A stretch of DNA of 64,000 bases from MM2 sp035460165 (GTDB taxonomy: Bacteria > Pseudomonadota > Gammaproteobacteria > Burkholderiales > Methylophilaceae), in contig DATHWW010000005.1 in assembly GCA_035460165.1 (NCBI GenBank), positions 124,001 to 188,000 of the forward strand. Reading direction: 5' to 3'. Shown here in pieces: positions 34,146-43,061 of the stretch. The translations under genes and the position numbers were made by a program. Position 1 is the first letter of the stretch, and each line of letters starts with the position of its first letter. A model generated the notes under the pieces. That model was given only the letters and a program-made list of their open reading frames with translations, was not told the DNA's origin and ran no database searches.

Positions 34146-34577
34146 TCATCCTTGTCTTTTTGCTGAATATGTTTGCTTTTCCGTCCGGGGTTGAGAGGTC
34201 AGCCAATCTTTGAAATTGACTATTAGAAACGCCAGCACAAGAGCGATTTCGATAAAAACAGCCGTGAGAATGCCAACTCCGACATGGCCGGTGGCGAGCT
34301 CAAAGACGCCAAGAACCGCGAGTATTAGGCACGTGACGATAGCCCCTCCGAGCAAGGCCGAGCGGGCTGGCGATGGCTCTGCGTTTCTTGCCGAGAAGAA
34401 CATGACGCTCATTCCCGCATACAGCGCGGCCCCACGTCGGCCAACCACTTCGGCAGAAGATGAGAGTTCAACGCCCCAATTTGACAGCAAGAGATCAGGT
34501 GCAAGCATCCAGGTGAACGCCAACGAGAAGAATACGAGCGCGCTCAGGATCGCGAGACTTCGAAAGTCGAGTTTCAT
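34146..34577 (-). CDS. Four-helix membrane protein, unknown
   Basis: 143 aa, four hydrophobic stretches (about residues 8-28, 48-65, 75-95 and 98-120). The loop VVGRRGAALYAGMSVMFFSAR resembles a motif seen in small DUF4345-like or membrane-anchored electron-transfer partners, but I do not claim a family. It overlaps the GFA stop by four bases and lies one base from the quinone reductase gene, so it is part of that operon. Confidence 0.65.
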   Translation of the reverse strand: MKLDFRSLAILSALVFFSLAFTWMLAPDLLLSNWGVELSSSAEVVGRRGAALYAGMSVMFFSARNAEPSPARSALLGGAIVTCLILAVLGVFELATGHVGVGILTAVFIEIALVLAFLIVNFKDWLTSQPRTEKQTYSAKRQG

Positions 34578-35056
34578 AGCAGTCCCTTGCTCATCAACAT
34601 GCTGCCGATTGCCAATTGGCTCGGAAAGTAGCCGCTGTGCTTGGGCAGGTTATCCAGTGCGTCTTTCACGCGCCGCTCGTAAAAAATATGCATGTGCGGC
34701 ATCGGCAGCAGGTCTTGGGATTCGAAATTACTGGTTGGTATGAAAGCCAATTTGAAGGCCCCAAAACCGAAAAACTCCACCACCGGTTTTTCACATTTCA
34801 GGCAGAGCCCGCGTGCGAGATTGGGAGGAGGACGATATTTCTTGAAAGAAATTCGATCCGCGCTCGTCAATTCGACGTGCTTTGCGCGCAGGACGGTCAC
34901 GTCGGAGAACGCTTTGCCTGTAAATGCTTGGCAAATCTTGCAGTGGCAAATGAGCCGTGCCGTGGGTGTTGCCTTCACATCGAAGGCGCAAGTCCCGCAC
35001 GCGCATGAACCATGCAACAGGAATGGGGTGTCGGTAGTCATGCGAGCGTTTTCCAT
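34574..35056 (-). CDS. GFA/CENP-V family zinc protein
   Basis: 160 aa; a second Met five codons in (35041) is also possible. Zinc ligands of the glutathione-dependent formaldehyde-activating fold are present: GSCACGTCAF, CHCKICQAFTGKAF and LCLKCEKPV. This fold binds glutathione-aldehyde adducts, but many members lack demonstrated activity. Between an SDR gene and the membrane protein gene, likely co-transcribed. A role in aldehyde detoxification is inference from neighbours. Confidence 0.85.
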   Translation of the reverse strand: MENARMTTDTPFLLHGSCACGTCAFDVKATPTARLICHCKICQAFTGKAFSDVTVLRAKHVELTSADRISFKKYRPPPNLARGLCLKCEKPVVEFFGFGAFKLAFIPTSNFESQDLLPMPHMHIFYERRVKDALDNLPKHSGYFPSQLAIGSMLMSKGLL

Positions 35057-35074
35057 GAATTTATGGGGTGGTGT

Positions 35075-35893
35075 TTACGCGTCGAGCCGCAGATCCTTGC
35101 GAACCCCTGCATCCACCAGGAATGCGGGTGCGAATCTCCGAAGAAATCGCAGGCGACAGGCGAGACCGCCGGCGGTGTATCTGATTTTCGGACGAGCTGC
35201 GATGGCTGCTTTCAGCACGACGTCGGCCACAACGACAGGGTCGTCCCCCGCTTCAACTGCCTCCGTTACCCTCTTGGCTAATGCCGTACGAATCTTGCGA
35301 TATTCATCGAGCTTCAAGTCCGGTTCCAGCAAGTTAGATTCGAACGCTGTTTTGGTATAGGCAGGCTGGATGATGGAGACCCGGATACCCCGCGTGCGCA
35401 ACTCGTGATCGAGCGATTCCGAATAACCTTCGACCGCATGCTTGGTGGCGGCATACAAGGCCATGTACGGCGCCGGCAGGAAACCCAGCACGGAGCTGAT
35501 GTTGATGATGCGGCCACTTCCCTGGTGGCGCATATGGGGCACAACCGCACGCGTCATCCGTACGATTCCATAAAAGTTGGTATCGAAGATCGACTGGGCC
35601 TGTTTGATCGAAACCTCTTCCGCGCCGGCGGGAGCAACGCTGAAGCCGGCGTTGTTCACGAGCAGGTCGATGCGGCCTTCCAGTCGTATTACCTCACTTA
35701 CAGCGGCTTCGACGGATTCGTCGCTAGTGACGTCGAGAGAAAGCATTGCATAAGATCGCTGGCTCCCCTCTGCTCCACGTCTGCTGGTGCCGTAGACCTT
35801 GTAGCCAGCCTTTGCAAGCCGCTCAGCTATGGCTTCGCCTATACCTGAAGATGCGCCTGTCACCAGGGCCACGCCCCTATCGTTCTTGCTCAT
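35075..35893 (-). CDS. Short-chain dehydrogenase/reductase
   Basis: 272 aa. Cofactor motif LVTGASSGIGEAIAERL, the NNAG loop, catalytic Ser in INISSVLGFL and the YAATK active site (MALYAATKHAVEG). A basic residue after the Gly motif (TSRR) suggests NADPH. Classical SDR that reduces carbonyls; the substrate is unknown. The first gene of the minus-strand operon, divergent from the HxlR gene with about 105 bp between the starts, which contains palindromic sites. Confidence 0.93.
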   Translation of the reverse strand: MSKNDRGVALVTGASSGIGEAIAERLAKAGYKVYGTSRRGAEGSQRSYAMLSLDVTSDESVEAAVSEVIRLEGRIDLLVNNAGFSVAPAGAEEVSIKQAQSIFDTNFYGIVRMTRAVVPHMRHQGSGRIINISSVLGFLPAPYMALYAATKHAVEGYSESLDHELRTRGIRVSIIQPAYTKTAFESNLLEPDLKLDEYRKIRTALAKRVTEAVEAGDDPVVVADVVLKAAIAARPKIRYTAGGLACRLRFLRRFAPAFLVDAGVRKDLRLDA

Positions 35894-35935
35894 TATTCCA
35901 TTTTCCTTCCATGGTAGATTGCTCGTTGTCGAAGT

Positions 35936-35958
35936 GTTACTATCATTTCGAAAGTAAC
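35936..35958. promoter_or_regulatory. Candidate HxlR operator in divergent promoter region
   Basis: A 23-bp imperfect palindrome running from GTTACTATC to AAAGTAAC (outer arms GTTACT / AGTAAC), followed 12 bases on by ATAGTCACTATC, a looser copy. Located between the SDR and HxlR starts, as expected for an autoregulated HxlR divergon. Inferred from symmetry only. Confidence 0.55.
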
Positions 35959-35997
35959 GATACTCTCAATTTGAAAAATAGTCACTATCAAAATAGT

Positions 35998-36441
35998 ATG
36001 GACAACGAAAATATCTGCAATGACCCGTGCCCGATCGCGCGTAGCCTGGCTGTTGTCGGAGATGCGTGGAGCCTTTTGATACTGCGGGATGCGCATGCCG
36101 GCCTAACGCGCTTTGACCAGTTCCGGAAAAGCCTGGGCATCGCCCCTACGATATTGACCCGGCGGCTGGCTGCTCTGACGGAAGAGGGCTTGCTGGAAAA
36201 ACGGCGTTACTCGGAGCATCCGCCGCGTGATGAGTATGTGTTGACGGCTGCCGGCCGCGATTTTCTGCCGGTGCTTTTCATGATTGGTGAGTGGGGGCGT
36301 CAATACCGGGGAGGCGGCGGGATGGTGCGCTTCCTCGATGTTGAAACGGGAACGGAAATCAAGGCAGTGGCCGTGGATGAGGTCACGGGAGCCAGGATCG
36401 GGACGCGTCCGATACGCGCCATCATGCCGGATGAGGGGTGA
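35998..36441 (+). CDS. HxlR-family transcriptional regulator
   Basis: 147 aa from the ATG at 35998; the long upstream open frame is antisense to the SDR gene. MarR-like winged helix typical of HxlR (ICNDPCPIARSLAVVGDAWSLLILRDA, then FRKSLGIAPTILTRRLAALTEEGLLEKRRY). The N-terminal cysteines C7 and C11 (NICNDPCPI) match the redox-sensitive Cys of HypR/YodB-like members that sense aldehydes and quinones. Divergent from SDR-GFA-membrane-QOR genes, whose predicted activities are reduction of carbonyls and quinones. Probably regulates that operon. Confidence 0.9.
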   Translation: MDNENICNDPCPIARSLAVVGDAWSLLILRDAHAGLTRFDQFRKSLGIAPTILTRRLAALTEEGLLEKRRYSEHPPRDEYVLTAAGRDFLPVLFMIGEWGRQYRGGGGMVRFLDVETGTEIKAVAVDEVTGARIGTRPIRAIMPDEG

Positions 36442-36464
36442 TGAACGCGACTGCCAGTAGCTTT

Positions 36465-37916
36465 TTAATGCAGGCCGAGCGTACTCAGGGTGCGGGCTCG
36501 CACTGACCGTAGCAAATCGGCATTCTCGACCAGGGACTGTCCGTAGGACGGAATCATTTCCTTCATGCGGGTCTGCCAGCCGGCATCCTGCATCCGCTCC
36601 CTGAAGCAGCGCTCGACAATATTCATCATTGCCTGCACCGCGACCGAAGCCCCGGGGGAAGCGCCAAGCAGCGCTGCCAGAGTGCCATCTGCAGCAGTGA
36701 CGACCTCGGTGCCGAATTCCAGCTTGCCGTGCTTGATCACCTGCACGCGCTGACCAGCGTCGGCGAGCGTCCATTCGCCGTCCCTCGCCTCGGGGAAGAA
36801 GCGGCGCAGCGCATCCATGCGTTCCCTGTGCGACTGGAAAACCTCCCCCACCAGGTAGCGGGTGAGGTCCATGTTGTCGCGGCCGGCGGCCAGCATGGAT
36901 TTCAGGTTGTCGCGCTTGACCGAGGCGATCAGATCGAGGAAGGAACCGCGCTTGAGGAATTTGGTGGTGAAGCCGGCATACGGCCCGAACAATAGCGCGG
37001 GCTTGCCGGCGATGATGCGCGTGTCCAGGTGCGGCACCGACATCGGCGGGGCGCCGAGCGGTGCCTTGCCGTAGACCTTGGCATGGTGCTGTTGGACGAT
37101 GTCAGGGTTGTTGCAGACCAGCCATTGTCCGCTGACGGGAAAACCGCCGTAGCCTTTGCTTTCCGGGATGGCGGATTTCTGCAGCAGCGGCAGCGCGCCG
37201 CCGCCTGCGCCAAGGAACACGAAGCCGGCATCGATGGTTTTTCCGTCACCCATGCGCACGCGCCAGCGTCCGTCGCGTTGTTGTTTGAGGCTCTCTACAG
37301 ACTGATTCAGCAGCAATTCAAAATTGGCCTGCTTTTGCAGCGATTCGACCATGCTGCGGGTCAGCGCACCGAAATCCACATCGGTACCGTATTTCACTTG
37401 CGTTGCAGCCAATTTCTGCCCGGCTGCGCGCTGCTGCATAACGAGCGGCATCCATGCACGCAGCGTTTCCGCGTCTTCGCTGAACTCCATGTCCTCGAAC
37501 AAGTGATGCGCGCTTAATTTGGCATGGCGCTCCCGCAGGAATGCGACATCGGCCTCGCCCCAGACGAAGCTGGCGTGCGGCGTGCGGTTGATGAAATGGC
37601 GTGGAGAGGGCAATGCATCCTGCTCGACCAGTGTGGACCAGAATTCCAGCGAGCCTTCGAAGGCAGCATTGATCGCTAGCGCGCGTGCGATGGCAACGCT
37701 GCCATCGGGCTGCTGTGGCGTGTAGTTGAGCTCGCAATAACCGGCGTGGCCGGTGCCGGCGTTGTTCCAGCCGTCGGTGCTTTCCAGCGCGACGGCATCG
37801 AGGCGTTCCGCCATCACGATTTTTAGCGAGGGATCGAGCCGGGCGAGCATCGTGCCCAGCGTGGCGCTCATCACGCCGCCGCCGACAAGCAGCACATCCA
37901 CTTTACTTTCTGACAT
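36465..37916 (-). CDS. mqo: Malate:quinone oxidoreductase
   Basis: 483 aa from the ATG at 37916 (MSESKVDVLLVGGGVMSATLG). FAD-binding GGGVMSATLG at the N-terminus; ADVAFLRERHAKL and the phrase FVFLGAGGGALPLLQKSGIPE (here with AIPE) are typical of Mqo. It oxidises malate to oxaloacetate and reduces membrane quinone, replacing or supplementing malate dehydrogenase in the TCA cycle. Peripheral membrane protein. It overlaps none of its neighbours and appears monocistronic. Confidence 0.96.
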   Translation of the reverse strand: MSESKVDVLLVGGGVMSATLGTMLARLDPSLKIVMAERLDAVALESTDGWNNAGTGHAGYCELNYTPQQPDGSVAIARALAINAAFEGSLEFWSTLVEQDALPSPRHFINRTPHASFVWGEADVAFLRERHAKLSAHHLFEDMEFSEDAETLRAWMPLVMQQRAAGQKLAATQVKYGTDVDFGALTRSMVESLQKQANFELLLNQSVESLKQQRDGRWRVRMGDGKTIDAGFVFLGAGGGALPLLQKSAIPESKGYGGFPVSGQWLVCNNPDIVQQHHAKVYGKAPLGAPPMSVPHLDTRIIAGKPALLFGPYAGFTTKFLKRGSFLDLIASVKRDNLKSMLAAGRDNMDLTRYLVGEVFQSHRERMDALRRFFPEARDGEWTLADAGQRVQVIKHGKLEFGTEVVTAADGTLAALLGASPGASVAVQAMMNIVERCFRERMQDAGWQTRMKEMIPSYGQSLVENADLLRSVRARTLSTLGLH

Positions 37917-38157
37917 GGTGAAGATCAGGGTCGTTTGCAAACCCCGAATTCAATCATGAATTGCGCCTTTTGTCGCAGGTGATTACAGCCGCCGGCGGCG
38001 CTAGCGCTTTCGGAGCCTGTTTCATCGCGGAGCCTTTCGGGCTCATCCGCGCTTCATTCTGGTGCGCTGAATGTCTTGGGTTTGGTTTTATTTAATCAAG
38101 CTGCTGATTATTAAAGGAAGTTGTAAGTGGCATGACCATTGCTGTTGTAGGTACATC

Positions 38158-39594
38158 ATGAAACCGACACCCTTTGACGAAATGCATTCGGCGGGCGTTG
38201 TCCGCGATCCCTACCGGTCGTTTTCCTCCTGGCTGGAGCATGTCAGTCATGCCCAGCTGATGCAAAAATCGCAGGAGGCGGAACTCTTGTTTCGCAAGGT
38301 GGGGATTACCTTCAATGTCTACGGCGAGGATGCCGGGGCAGAGCGACTGATTCCTTTCGATGTGGTGCCGCGCATTTTGGCGGTATCCGAATGGCAGAAA
38401 CTGTCGGCGGGGGCGATTCAACGGGTCAAGGCGTTGAATGCGTTTTTGCATGACCTTTACCACGGGCAGGAAATTGTCCGCGCCGGCATCGTGCCGGCCT
38501 CCTTGTTGACCAACGCGATGTATCGTCCCGAGATGCAGGGTGTGGACGTACCCGGCGGCATCTACGCCCACATCGCGGGCATCGACATCGTGCGTACCGG
38601 CGAAGACCAGTTCTACGTGCTGGAAGATAACCTGCGCACGCCGTCCGGCGTCTCCTACATGCTGGAAGACCGTAAGATGATGATGCGGCTCTTTCCCGAA
38701 CTTTTCCGGCGCTACTCCGTTGCGCCGGTCGAGCATTATCCGCAGGTGCTGCTCAACAACCTGCGTGCTGTCGCGCCGACGGGTGTGCAGGCTCCGACGG
38801 TGGTGCTGCTGACGCCGGGTGCCTACAACAGCGCCTATTTCGAGCATGCCTTCCTCGCCCAGCAGATGGGCATCGAGCTGGTCGAAGGACAGGATCTTTT
38901 CGTCAAGGACGATGCCGTCTTTATGCGCACCACCGACGGCCCGCGCCGCGTGGACGTGATTTACCGCCGTCTCGACGACGATTTCATCGACCCGCTGGCG
39001 TTCCGCGCCGACTCCATGCTGGGCGTGCCGGGGCTGGTGTCGGTGTATCGCAACGGCGGCGTGACGCTGGCGAATGCCATCGGCACCGGCGTTGCGGACG
39101 ACAAGGCGACCTATACCTACGTGCCGGAAATGGTGCGTTTTTATCTGGGCGAAGAGCCTATCCTCGCCAACGTGCCGACCTACAAGCTGGAAATCGAAGA
39201 CGACCGCCGCTACGTGCTCGCGCATCTAGCCGAACTGGTGGTGAAGGAAGTCCAGGGCTCCGGCGGCTACGGCATGCTGGTCGGCCCTACGGCAAGCCAA
39301 GCGCAGCTTGCGGAATTCCGTGCGCGCATTCTTGCCGATCCGGGCAACTACATCGCCCAGCCGACGCTGGCGCTCTCCACATGTCCGACGCTGGTGGAGC
39401 AGGGCGTTGCGCCGCGGCACGTCGATCTTCGGCCTTTCGTGCTGTCAGGCAAGACCGTCACGCTGGTGCCCGGCGCGCTGTGCCGCGTGGCTTTGCGCGA
39501 AGGCTCGCTGGTGGTGAATTCGTCGCAGGGCGGCGGCACCAAGGACACCTGGGTTTTGAATGACATTGCGACGGATGAGGAGCCGACATGCTGA
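38158..39594 (+). CDS. Circularly permuted ATP-grasp protein of the Anbu operon
   Basis: 478 aa from the ATG at 38158 (MKPTPFDEMHSAGVVRDPYRSF). Family signature GVSYMLEDRKMMMRLFPELF and VKEVQGSGGYGMLVGPTASQAQL; the last is the ATP-grasp binding loop. Circularly permuted type 2 ATP-grasp proteins are predicted amide ligases, possibly forming or attaching a short peptide. It overlaps the next start by seven bases and leads a four-gene operon with alpha-E, transglutaminase and Anbu. The upstream open frame to 38071 is probably not coding. Confidence 0.93.
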   Translation: MKPTPFDEMHSAGVVRDPYRSFSSWLEHVSHAQLMQKSQEAELLFRKVGITFNVYGEDAGAERLIPFDVVPRILAVSEWQKLSAGAIQRVKALNAFLHDLYHGQEIVRAGIVPASLLTNAMYRPEMQGVDVPGGIYAHIAGIDIVRTGEDQFYVLEDNLRTPSGVSYMLEDRKMMMRLFPELFRRYSVAPVEHYPQVLLNNLRAVAPTGVQAPTVVLLTPGAYNSAYFEHAFLAQQMGIELVEGQDLFVKDDAVFMRTTDGPRRVDVIYRRLDDDFIDPLAFRADSMLGVPGLVSVYRNGGVTLANAIGTGVADDKATYTYVPEMVRFYLGEEPILANVPTYKLEIEDDRRYVLAHLAELVVKEVQGSGGYGMLVGPTASQAQLAEFRARILADPGNYIAQPTLALSTCPTLVEQGVAPRHVDLRPFVLSGKTVTLVPGALCRVALREGSLVVNSSQGGGTKDTWVLNDIATDEEPTC

Positions 39595-40535
39595 GCCGTA
39601 CTGCCGATCACCTTTTCTGGATGGCGCGCTATATCGAGCGTGCCGAAAACATGGCGCGCGTGCTGGACGTGACCAACAAGATGTCGCTGGTGCCCAATGC
39701 GGCGCAAAGCGAGGTCGCGCTGTGGCGGCCGCCGGTTCTGATCGCCGGGGATATCGCCGCGTTCGAGGGCGGCTACGGCGGATACGACGCGGCCAACGTG
39801 CTGCGCTACATGGCCTTGGACGAAGATAATCCCTCCAGCATCGTCAGTACGCTGGACAATGCCCGCGAAAACGCCCGGGCGGTGCGGGTGGCGATGTCTT
39901 CCGAGATGTGGGAGAACGTCAATTCGCTGTGGCTGGAGTTGCGCAGCCGTCTGGAAAGCGGCGTCAGCGAGGCCAACATGAGCGAGTTCTGCGATTGGGT
40001 GAAATCGCGTTCGCACCTGTTCCGCGGCGTTACCTTCGGCACCATGTTGCGCGACGACGCCTATAAATTCGTACGGCTGGGTACCTTCATCGAGCGCGCC
40101 GACAACACGGCTCGCCTGCTGGACGTGAAATATCACCTGCTGCTGCCGAGCGAAGAAGAGGTCGGCGGCGCGGTGGACTATTACGAGTGGAGTTCGCTGC
40201 TGCATTCGGTGTCGTCCTTCGAGGCGTACCAAAAGGTTTTCCGCGACACCATCGAGCCGTGGAAAGTCGCCGAGCTGCTGGTGCTTCGCGACGACATGCC
40301 GCGCTCGCTGCACGCCTGCTTCGACGAGATCGCGCCCATCCTCGAACAGCTTTGCGGCAAACGCGGCAGCGAGTGCCTGCGCCAGGCCGGCGAGCTCCAC
40401 GCCCGGTTGCATTACGGCCGCATGGACAGCATTTTTCAGGAAGGACTGCATGAATTCCTGTTGGATTTCATCGTGCAGCACAATCAGCTGAGCAACGAAG
40501 TCCAGCGTACGTTCCTCAACTCCAGGATGCATTGA
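39588..40535 (+). CDS. Alpha-E domain protein
   Basis: 315 aa, mostly helical, starting with the alpha-E signature MLSRTADHLFWMARYIERAENMAR, with a second RADNTARLLDVKYHLLL motif near residue 175. The Glu/Arg-rich helices are conserved in the family, whose members always sit with the permuted ATP-grasp. Biochemical function unknown; proposed (from comparative genomics) to work with the ATP-grasp in peptide synthesis. Starts inside the end of the ATP-grasp gene and is followed 22 bp later by the transglutaminase. Confidence 0.93.
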   Translation: MLSRTADHLFWMARYIERAENMARVLDVTNKMSLVPNAAQSEVALWRPPVLIAGDIAAFEGGYGGYDAANVLRYMALDEDNPSSIVSTLDNARENARAVRVAMSSEMWENVNSLWLELRSRLESGVSEANMSEFCDWVKSRSHLFRGVTFGTMLRDDAYKFVRLGTFIERADNTARLLDVKYHLLLPSEEEVGGAVDYYEWSSLLHSVSSFEAYQKVFRDTIEPWKVAELLVLRDDMPRSLHACFDEIAPILEQLCGKRGSECLRQAGELHARLHYGRMDSIFQEGLHEFLLDFIVQHNQLSNEVQRTFLNSRMH

Positions 40536-40557
40536 TAAACGTCAGGACGGATAGATC

Positions 40558-41346
40558 ATGAGACTCACCATAGAACACCGCACCCGTTACGCCTACGACA
40601 CTCCGGTGGATTACTCCATCCAGCAGCTGCGCCTGACGCCGCAAAGCGGCTTCGGGCAGCGCGTTGCTTCCTGGAATATCCGCGTCAATGGCCGCATGCG
40701 CCTGAATACCGACGCCTACGGCAATTCCGTGCATACGCTGGTTGTCGATACGCCGCATCGCAGCATCGACATCGTGGCGCGCGGCGAGGTTGAAACCGGC
40801 CTCGATCTGCCGCCGCTGGCTGACACCTTGCCGTTGCAGGTCTACCTGCGCGAGACCGCGCTGACGACGATGGACGAAGCGCTGGCGGATTTTGCGTGCC
40901 AGTTCGGCCATCCCGGCGGTGGTCTCGACCTCGACGGGTTGTATGCGCTGATGCAGACGGTGCGCGAGCGTATCGCCTATCGTCGCGGCTCGACGGATGT
41001 TGCTACCAGCGCTGCGGCAGCATTCAGGGCGGGCGAGGGCGTCTGTCAGGATCACGCGCATGTGTTCATCGCCTGCTGCCGTTACCTGGGCGTGCCATCG
41101 CGTTACGTGAGCGGCTATCTGTTCACCGAGGACGGGCATCTGGTGGAAAGCCATGCCTGGGCGGATGCCTGGCTCGCCGGCGAGTGGTTGAGCTTCGACG
41201 TATCCAACAGTCAGCGCACCAACGGCATTCATGTGCGCTTGGCGACCGGTCTCGACTATCGCGACGCCTGCCCTGTTTCCGGCGTGCGGCGTGGCGGCAG
41301 CGGCGAGCAGATGGGGGTACAGGTGCAGATATCCCAACAGCAATGA
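40558..41346 (+). CDS. Transglutaminase-like cysteine protease of the Anbu operon
   Basis: 262 aa. Beta-rich N-terminal domain (MRLTIEHRTRYAYDTPVDYS, residues 1-90), then the transglutaminase core with Cys in GEGVCQDHAHVF, His in ESHAWADAWL and Asp in LSFDVSN. No signal peptide, so cytoplasmic. In related clusters it is predicted to cleave or transfer peptides made by the ATP-grasp/alpha-E pair. GGACGG precedes the start. Confidence 0.93.
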   Translation: MRLTIEHRTRYAYDTPVDYSIQQLRLTPQSGFGQRVASWNIRVNGRMRLNTDAYGNSVHTLVVDTPHRSIDIVARGEVETGLDLPPLADTLPLQVYLRETALTTMDEALADFACQFGHPGGGLDLDGLYALMQTVRERIAYRRGSTDVATSAAAAFRAGEGVCQDHAHVFIACCRYLGVPSRYVSGYLFTEDGHLVESHAWADAWLAGEWLSFDVSNSQRTNGIHVRLATGLDYRDACPVSGVRRGGSGEQMGVQVQISQQQ

Positions 41347-41405
41347 TTGAGGCCGGGCGCGGCCCCGGTTATCATGCTGCGATCCATTGAACTGAAGACT
41401 TCGAT

Positions 41406-42140
41406 ATGACTTATTGCGTCGGGCTGCTGCTCGAATCCGGCCTAGTGATGGGTTCCGATTCGCGAACCAATGCGGGTGTGGACCAGGTCGCCACCTTCCC
41501 CAAGATGACTCTCTTTTCCGTACCTGGTGAGCGGGTGCTGGTGATGTTGACCGCCGGCAATCTTGCTATTTCGCAGGCGGTAGTGAGTCGCCTCAACCAG
41601 CAGATCGCCGACGGCGTCGAGCCCAACCTGCACAGCGTGCGCAGCGTGTTCGATGCCGCCCGCGTGGTGGGCGATGCGGTGAGGGCGGTACATCACGATG
41701 ATGCCGAACATCTCAAGAAGCACGCCGCCGAATTCAACCAATCCATCATCCTGGGCGGGCAGGTTGCCGGCGAACGGCCGCGCCTGTTCAATATCTACGC
41801 GGCGGGCAACTTCATCGAAGCCGTCCCCGAAACGCCGTATTTCCAGATCGGCGAAACCAAATACGGCAAGCCTATTCTCGACCGCGTGATCGGCAGCCAG
41901 AGCGATCTCGACGATGGTGCCAAATGCGTGCTGATTTCATTCGACTCCACAATACGCAGCAATCTTTCGGTCGGTCTGCCGATCGATCTCGTCCAATACC
42001 GCACCGACAGTTTCAGTACCGAAGGGCTGCGTCGCATCACGGATAGCGATCCTTATTTCAATGGCTTGCGCAAGGACTGGTCTGAAGGGTTGAAGCAGGT
42101 GTTTGCCGAGTTGCCGAATCCGAACTGGTCGCCAGGCTAA
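41406..42140 (+). CDS. anbu: Anbu (bacterial proteasome homologue, BPH) protease subunit
   Basis: 244 aa. Begins MTYCVGLLLESGLVMGSDSR: removal of Met exposes Thr as the N-terminal nucleophile of the Ntn-hydrolase fold, followed by the proteasome beta pattern (GLVMGSDSRTNAG, and VLVMLTAGNLAIS with the usual Lys/Arg region). Anbu is the ancestral beta-subunit-like protein that assembles into helical or ring-like particles without a known ATPase. The gene is the fourth of the ATP-grasp/alpha-E/transglutaminase cluster in which it is usually found. Its TAA stop codon is also the left 3-bp target duplication of a mobile element. Confidence 0.94.
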   Translation: MTYCVGLLLESGLVMGSDSRTNAGVDQVATFPKMTLFSVPGERVLVMLTAGNLAISQAVVSRLNQQIADGVEPNLHSVRSVFDAARVVGDAVRAVHHDDAEHLKKHAAEFNQSIILGGQVAGERPRLFNIYAAGNFIEAVPETPYFQIGETKYGKPILDRVIGSQSDLDDGAKCVLISFDSTIRSNLSVGLPIDLVQYRTDSFSTEGLRRITDSDPYFNGLRKDWSEGLKQVFAELPNPNWSPG

Positions 42141-42409
42141 GAGCCTATTCAGTAGTATTCATCCCCCGCGCCAGCTGACTGCAGGATGCAGTGCAAGGCG
42201 CGGGCTGCGCAGTGTAGTTATTCTCCACAAGCAGCCCGCAACGCGGCAATGCGCTCGCAGTCAGCCAGCCCTGCGGGTTGAGTCCGGGCCCGGTGTCTGC
42301 GGCGTTGCACCGCTTGCCAATGGAACAACCATAGTCTGCGCGTCGCGCCTTGCATCCATCCAGGCCCGGACTCAACGCGGGGGATGAATACTACTGAAAT
42401 AGGCTCTAA
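42138..42409. mobile_element. MITE-like element family A, copy 1
   Basis: 266-bp element 42141-42406 with TAA on both sides (42138-42140, 42407-42409). The left TAA is the stop codon of anbu. Termini begin GAGCCTATTCAGTAG (left) and GAGCCTATTTCAGTAG (right, reversed) and continue to a CATCCCCCGCG box, about 31 bp in all. The interior is rich in long palindromes (e.g. GGCTGCG/CGCAGCC type) and contains GCAAGGCGC. No coding capacity. Confidence 0.85.
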
Positions 42410-42423
42410 CCGGCGCCGGGTAT

Positions 42424-42448
42424 AAAAAAGGGGCCAGAAGCCCCTTTT
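42424..42448 (-). terminator. Intrinsic terminator of efp
   Basis: On the minus strand AAAAGGGGC, loop TTCTG, GCCCCTTTT and then TTATA. Located 17 bp after the efp stop at 42465. Strong stem with T-run. Confidence 0.9.
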
Positions 42449-42464
42449 CAATTCGACGTTGCTA

Positions 42465-43022
42465 TTACTTCACGCGGTTCTTGTAATCCATCGTGCGGGT
42501 GTCGATTTCGATCTTGTCACCGATTTCCACAAACAGCGGCACCGGCAGTTCGAAGCCGGTGGAGATTTTGGCGGGTTTCATCACCTTGCCGGAGGTGTCG
42601 CCCTTGACGGCGGGTTCGGTGTAGGTGACTTCGCGCACCACGGAGTTCGGCAGCTCGACGGAGATCGGCTTACCGTTGTAGAACACCACTTCGCATTCCA
42701 TGCCGTCTTGCAGGAAGTGCAGCGCGTCTTCCATGGTTTCAGCTTCGACTTCGTACTGGTTGTACTCGGCGTCCATGAACACATACATCGGATCGCCGAA
42801 GTAGGAGTAGGTCACTTCCTTCTTGTCCAGCACCACCACGTCGAACTTGTCGTCGGCCTTGAACACGGATTCGCTCGGGGATTCGGTGAGCAGGTTCTTG
42901 TACTTCATCTTCACCACGGAAGAGTTGCGGCCGGACTTGCTGTATTCGGCCTTCAGCACGACCATGGGGTCGTTGCCGACCATAAACACGTTACCAACGC
43001 GGAGTTCCTGGGCTGTTTTCAT
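42465..43022 (-). CDS. efp: Elongation factor P (Arg32 type)
   Basis: 185 aa. KOW-like domain I (MKTAQELRVGNVFMVGN...) followed by two OB domains. The modified loop reads YSKSGRNSSVVK with Arg at position 32, the residue rhamnosylated by EarP in Pseudomonas, Neisseria and many Betaproteobacteria; the EpmA-type Lys is absent. EF-P rescues ribosomes stalled at polyproline. The neighbouring gene at 43062 is EarP itself, on the same strand just upstream, which explains the loop type. Confidence 0.97.
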   Translation of the reverse strand: MKTAQELRVGNVFMVGNDPMVVLKAEYSKSGRNSSVVKMKYKNLLTESPSESVFKADDKFDVVVLDKKEVTYSYFGDPMYVFMDAEYNQYEVEAETMEDALHFLQDGMECEVVFYNGKPISVELPNSVVREVTYTEPAVKGDTSGKVMKPAKISTGFELPVPLFVEIGDKIEIDTRTMDYKNRVK

Positions 43023-43061
43023 CTGATGTCTCGCGGAAATCGAGGATTAAAAAGGGGCGCA

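Noticed and set aside
42145..42451. Short open frames within family A elements
   Set aside because: They arise from palindromic repeat sequence, lack ribosome sites and differ between copies.
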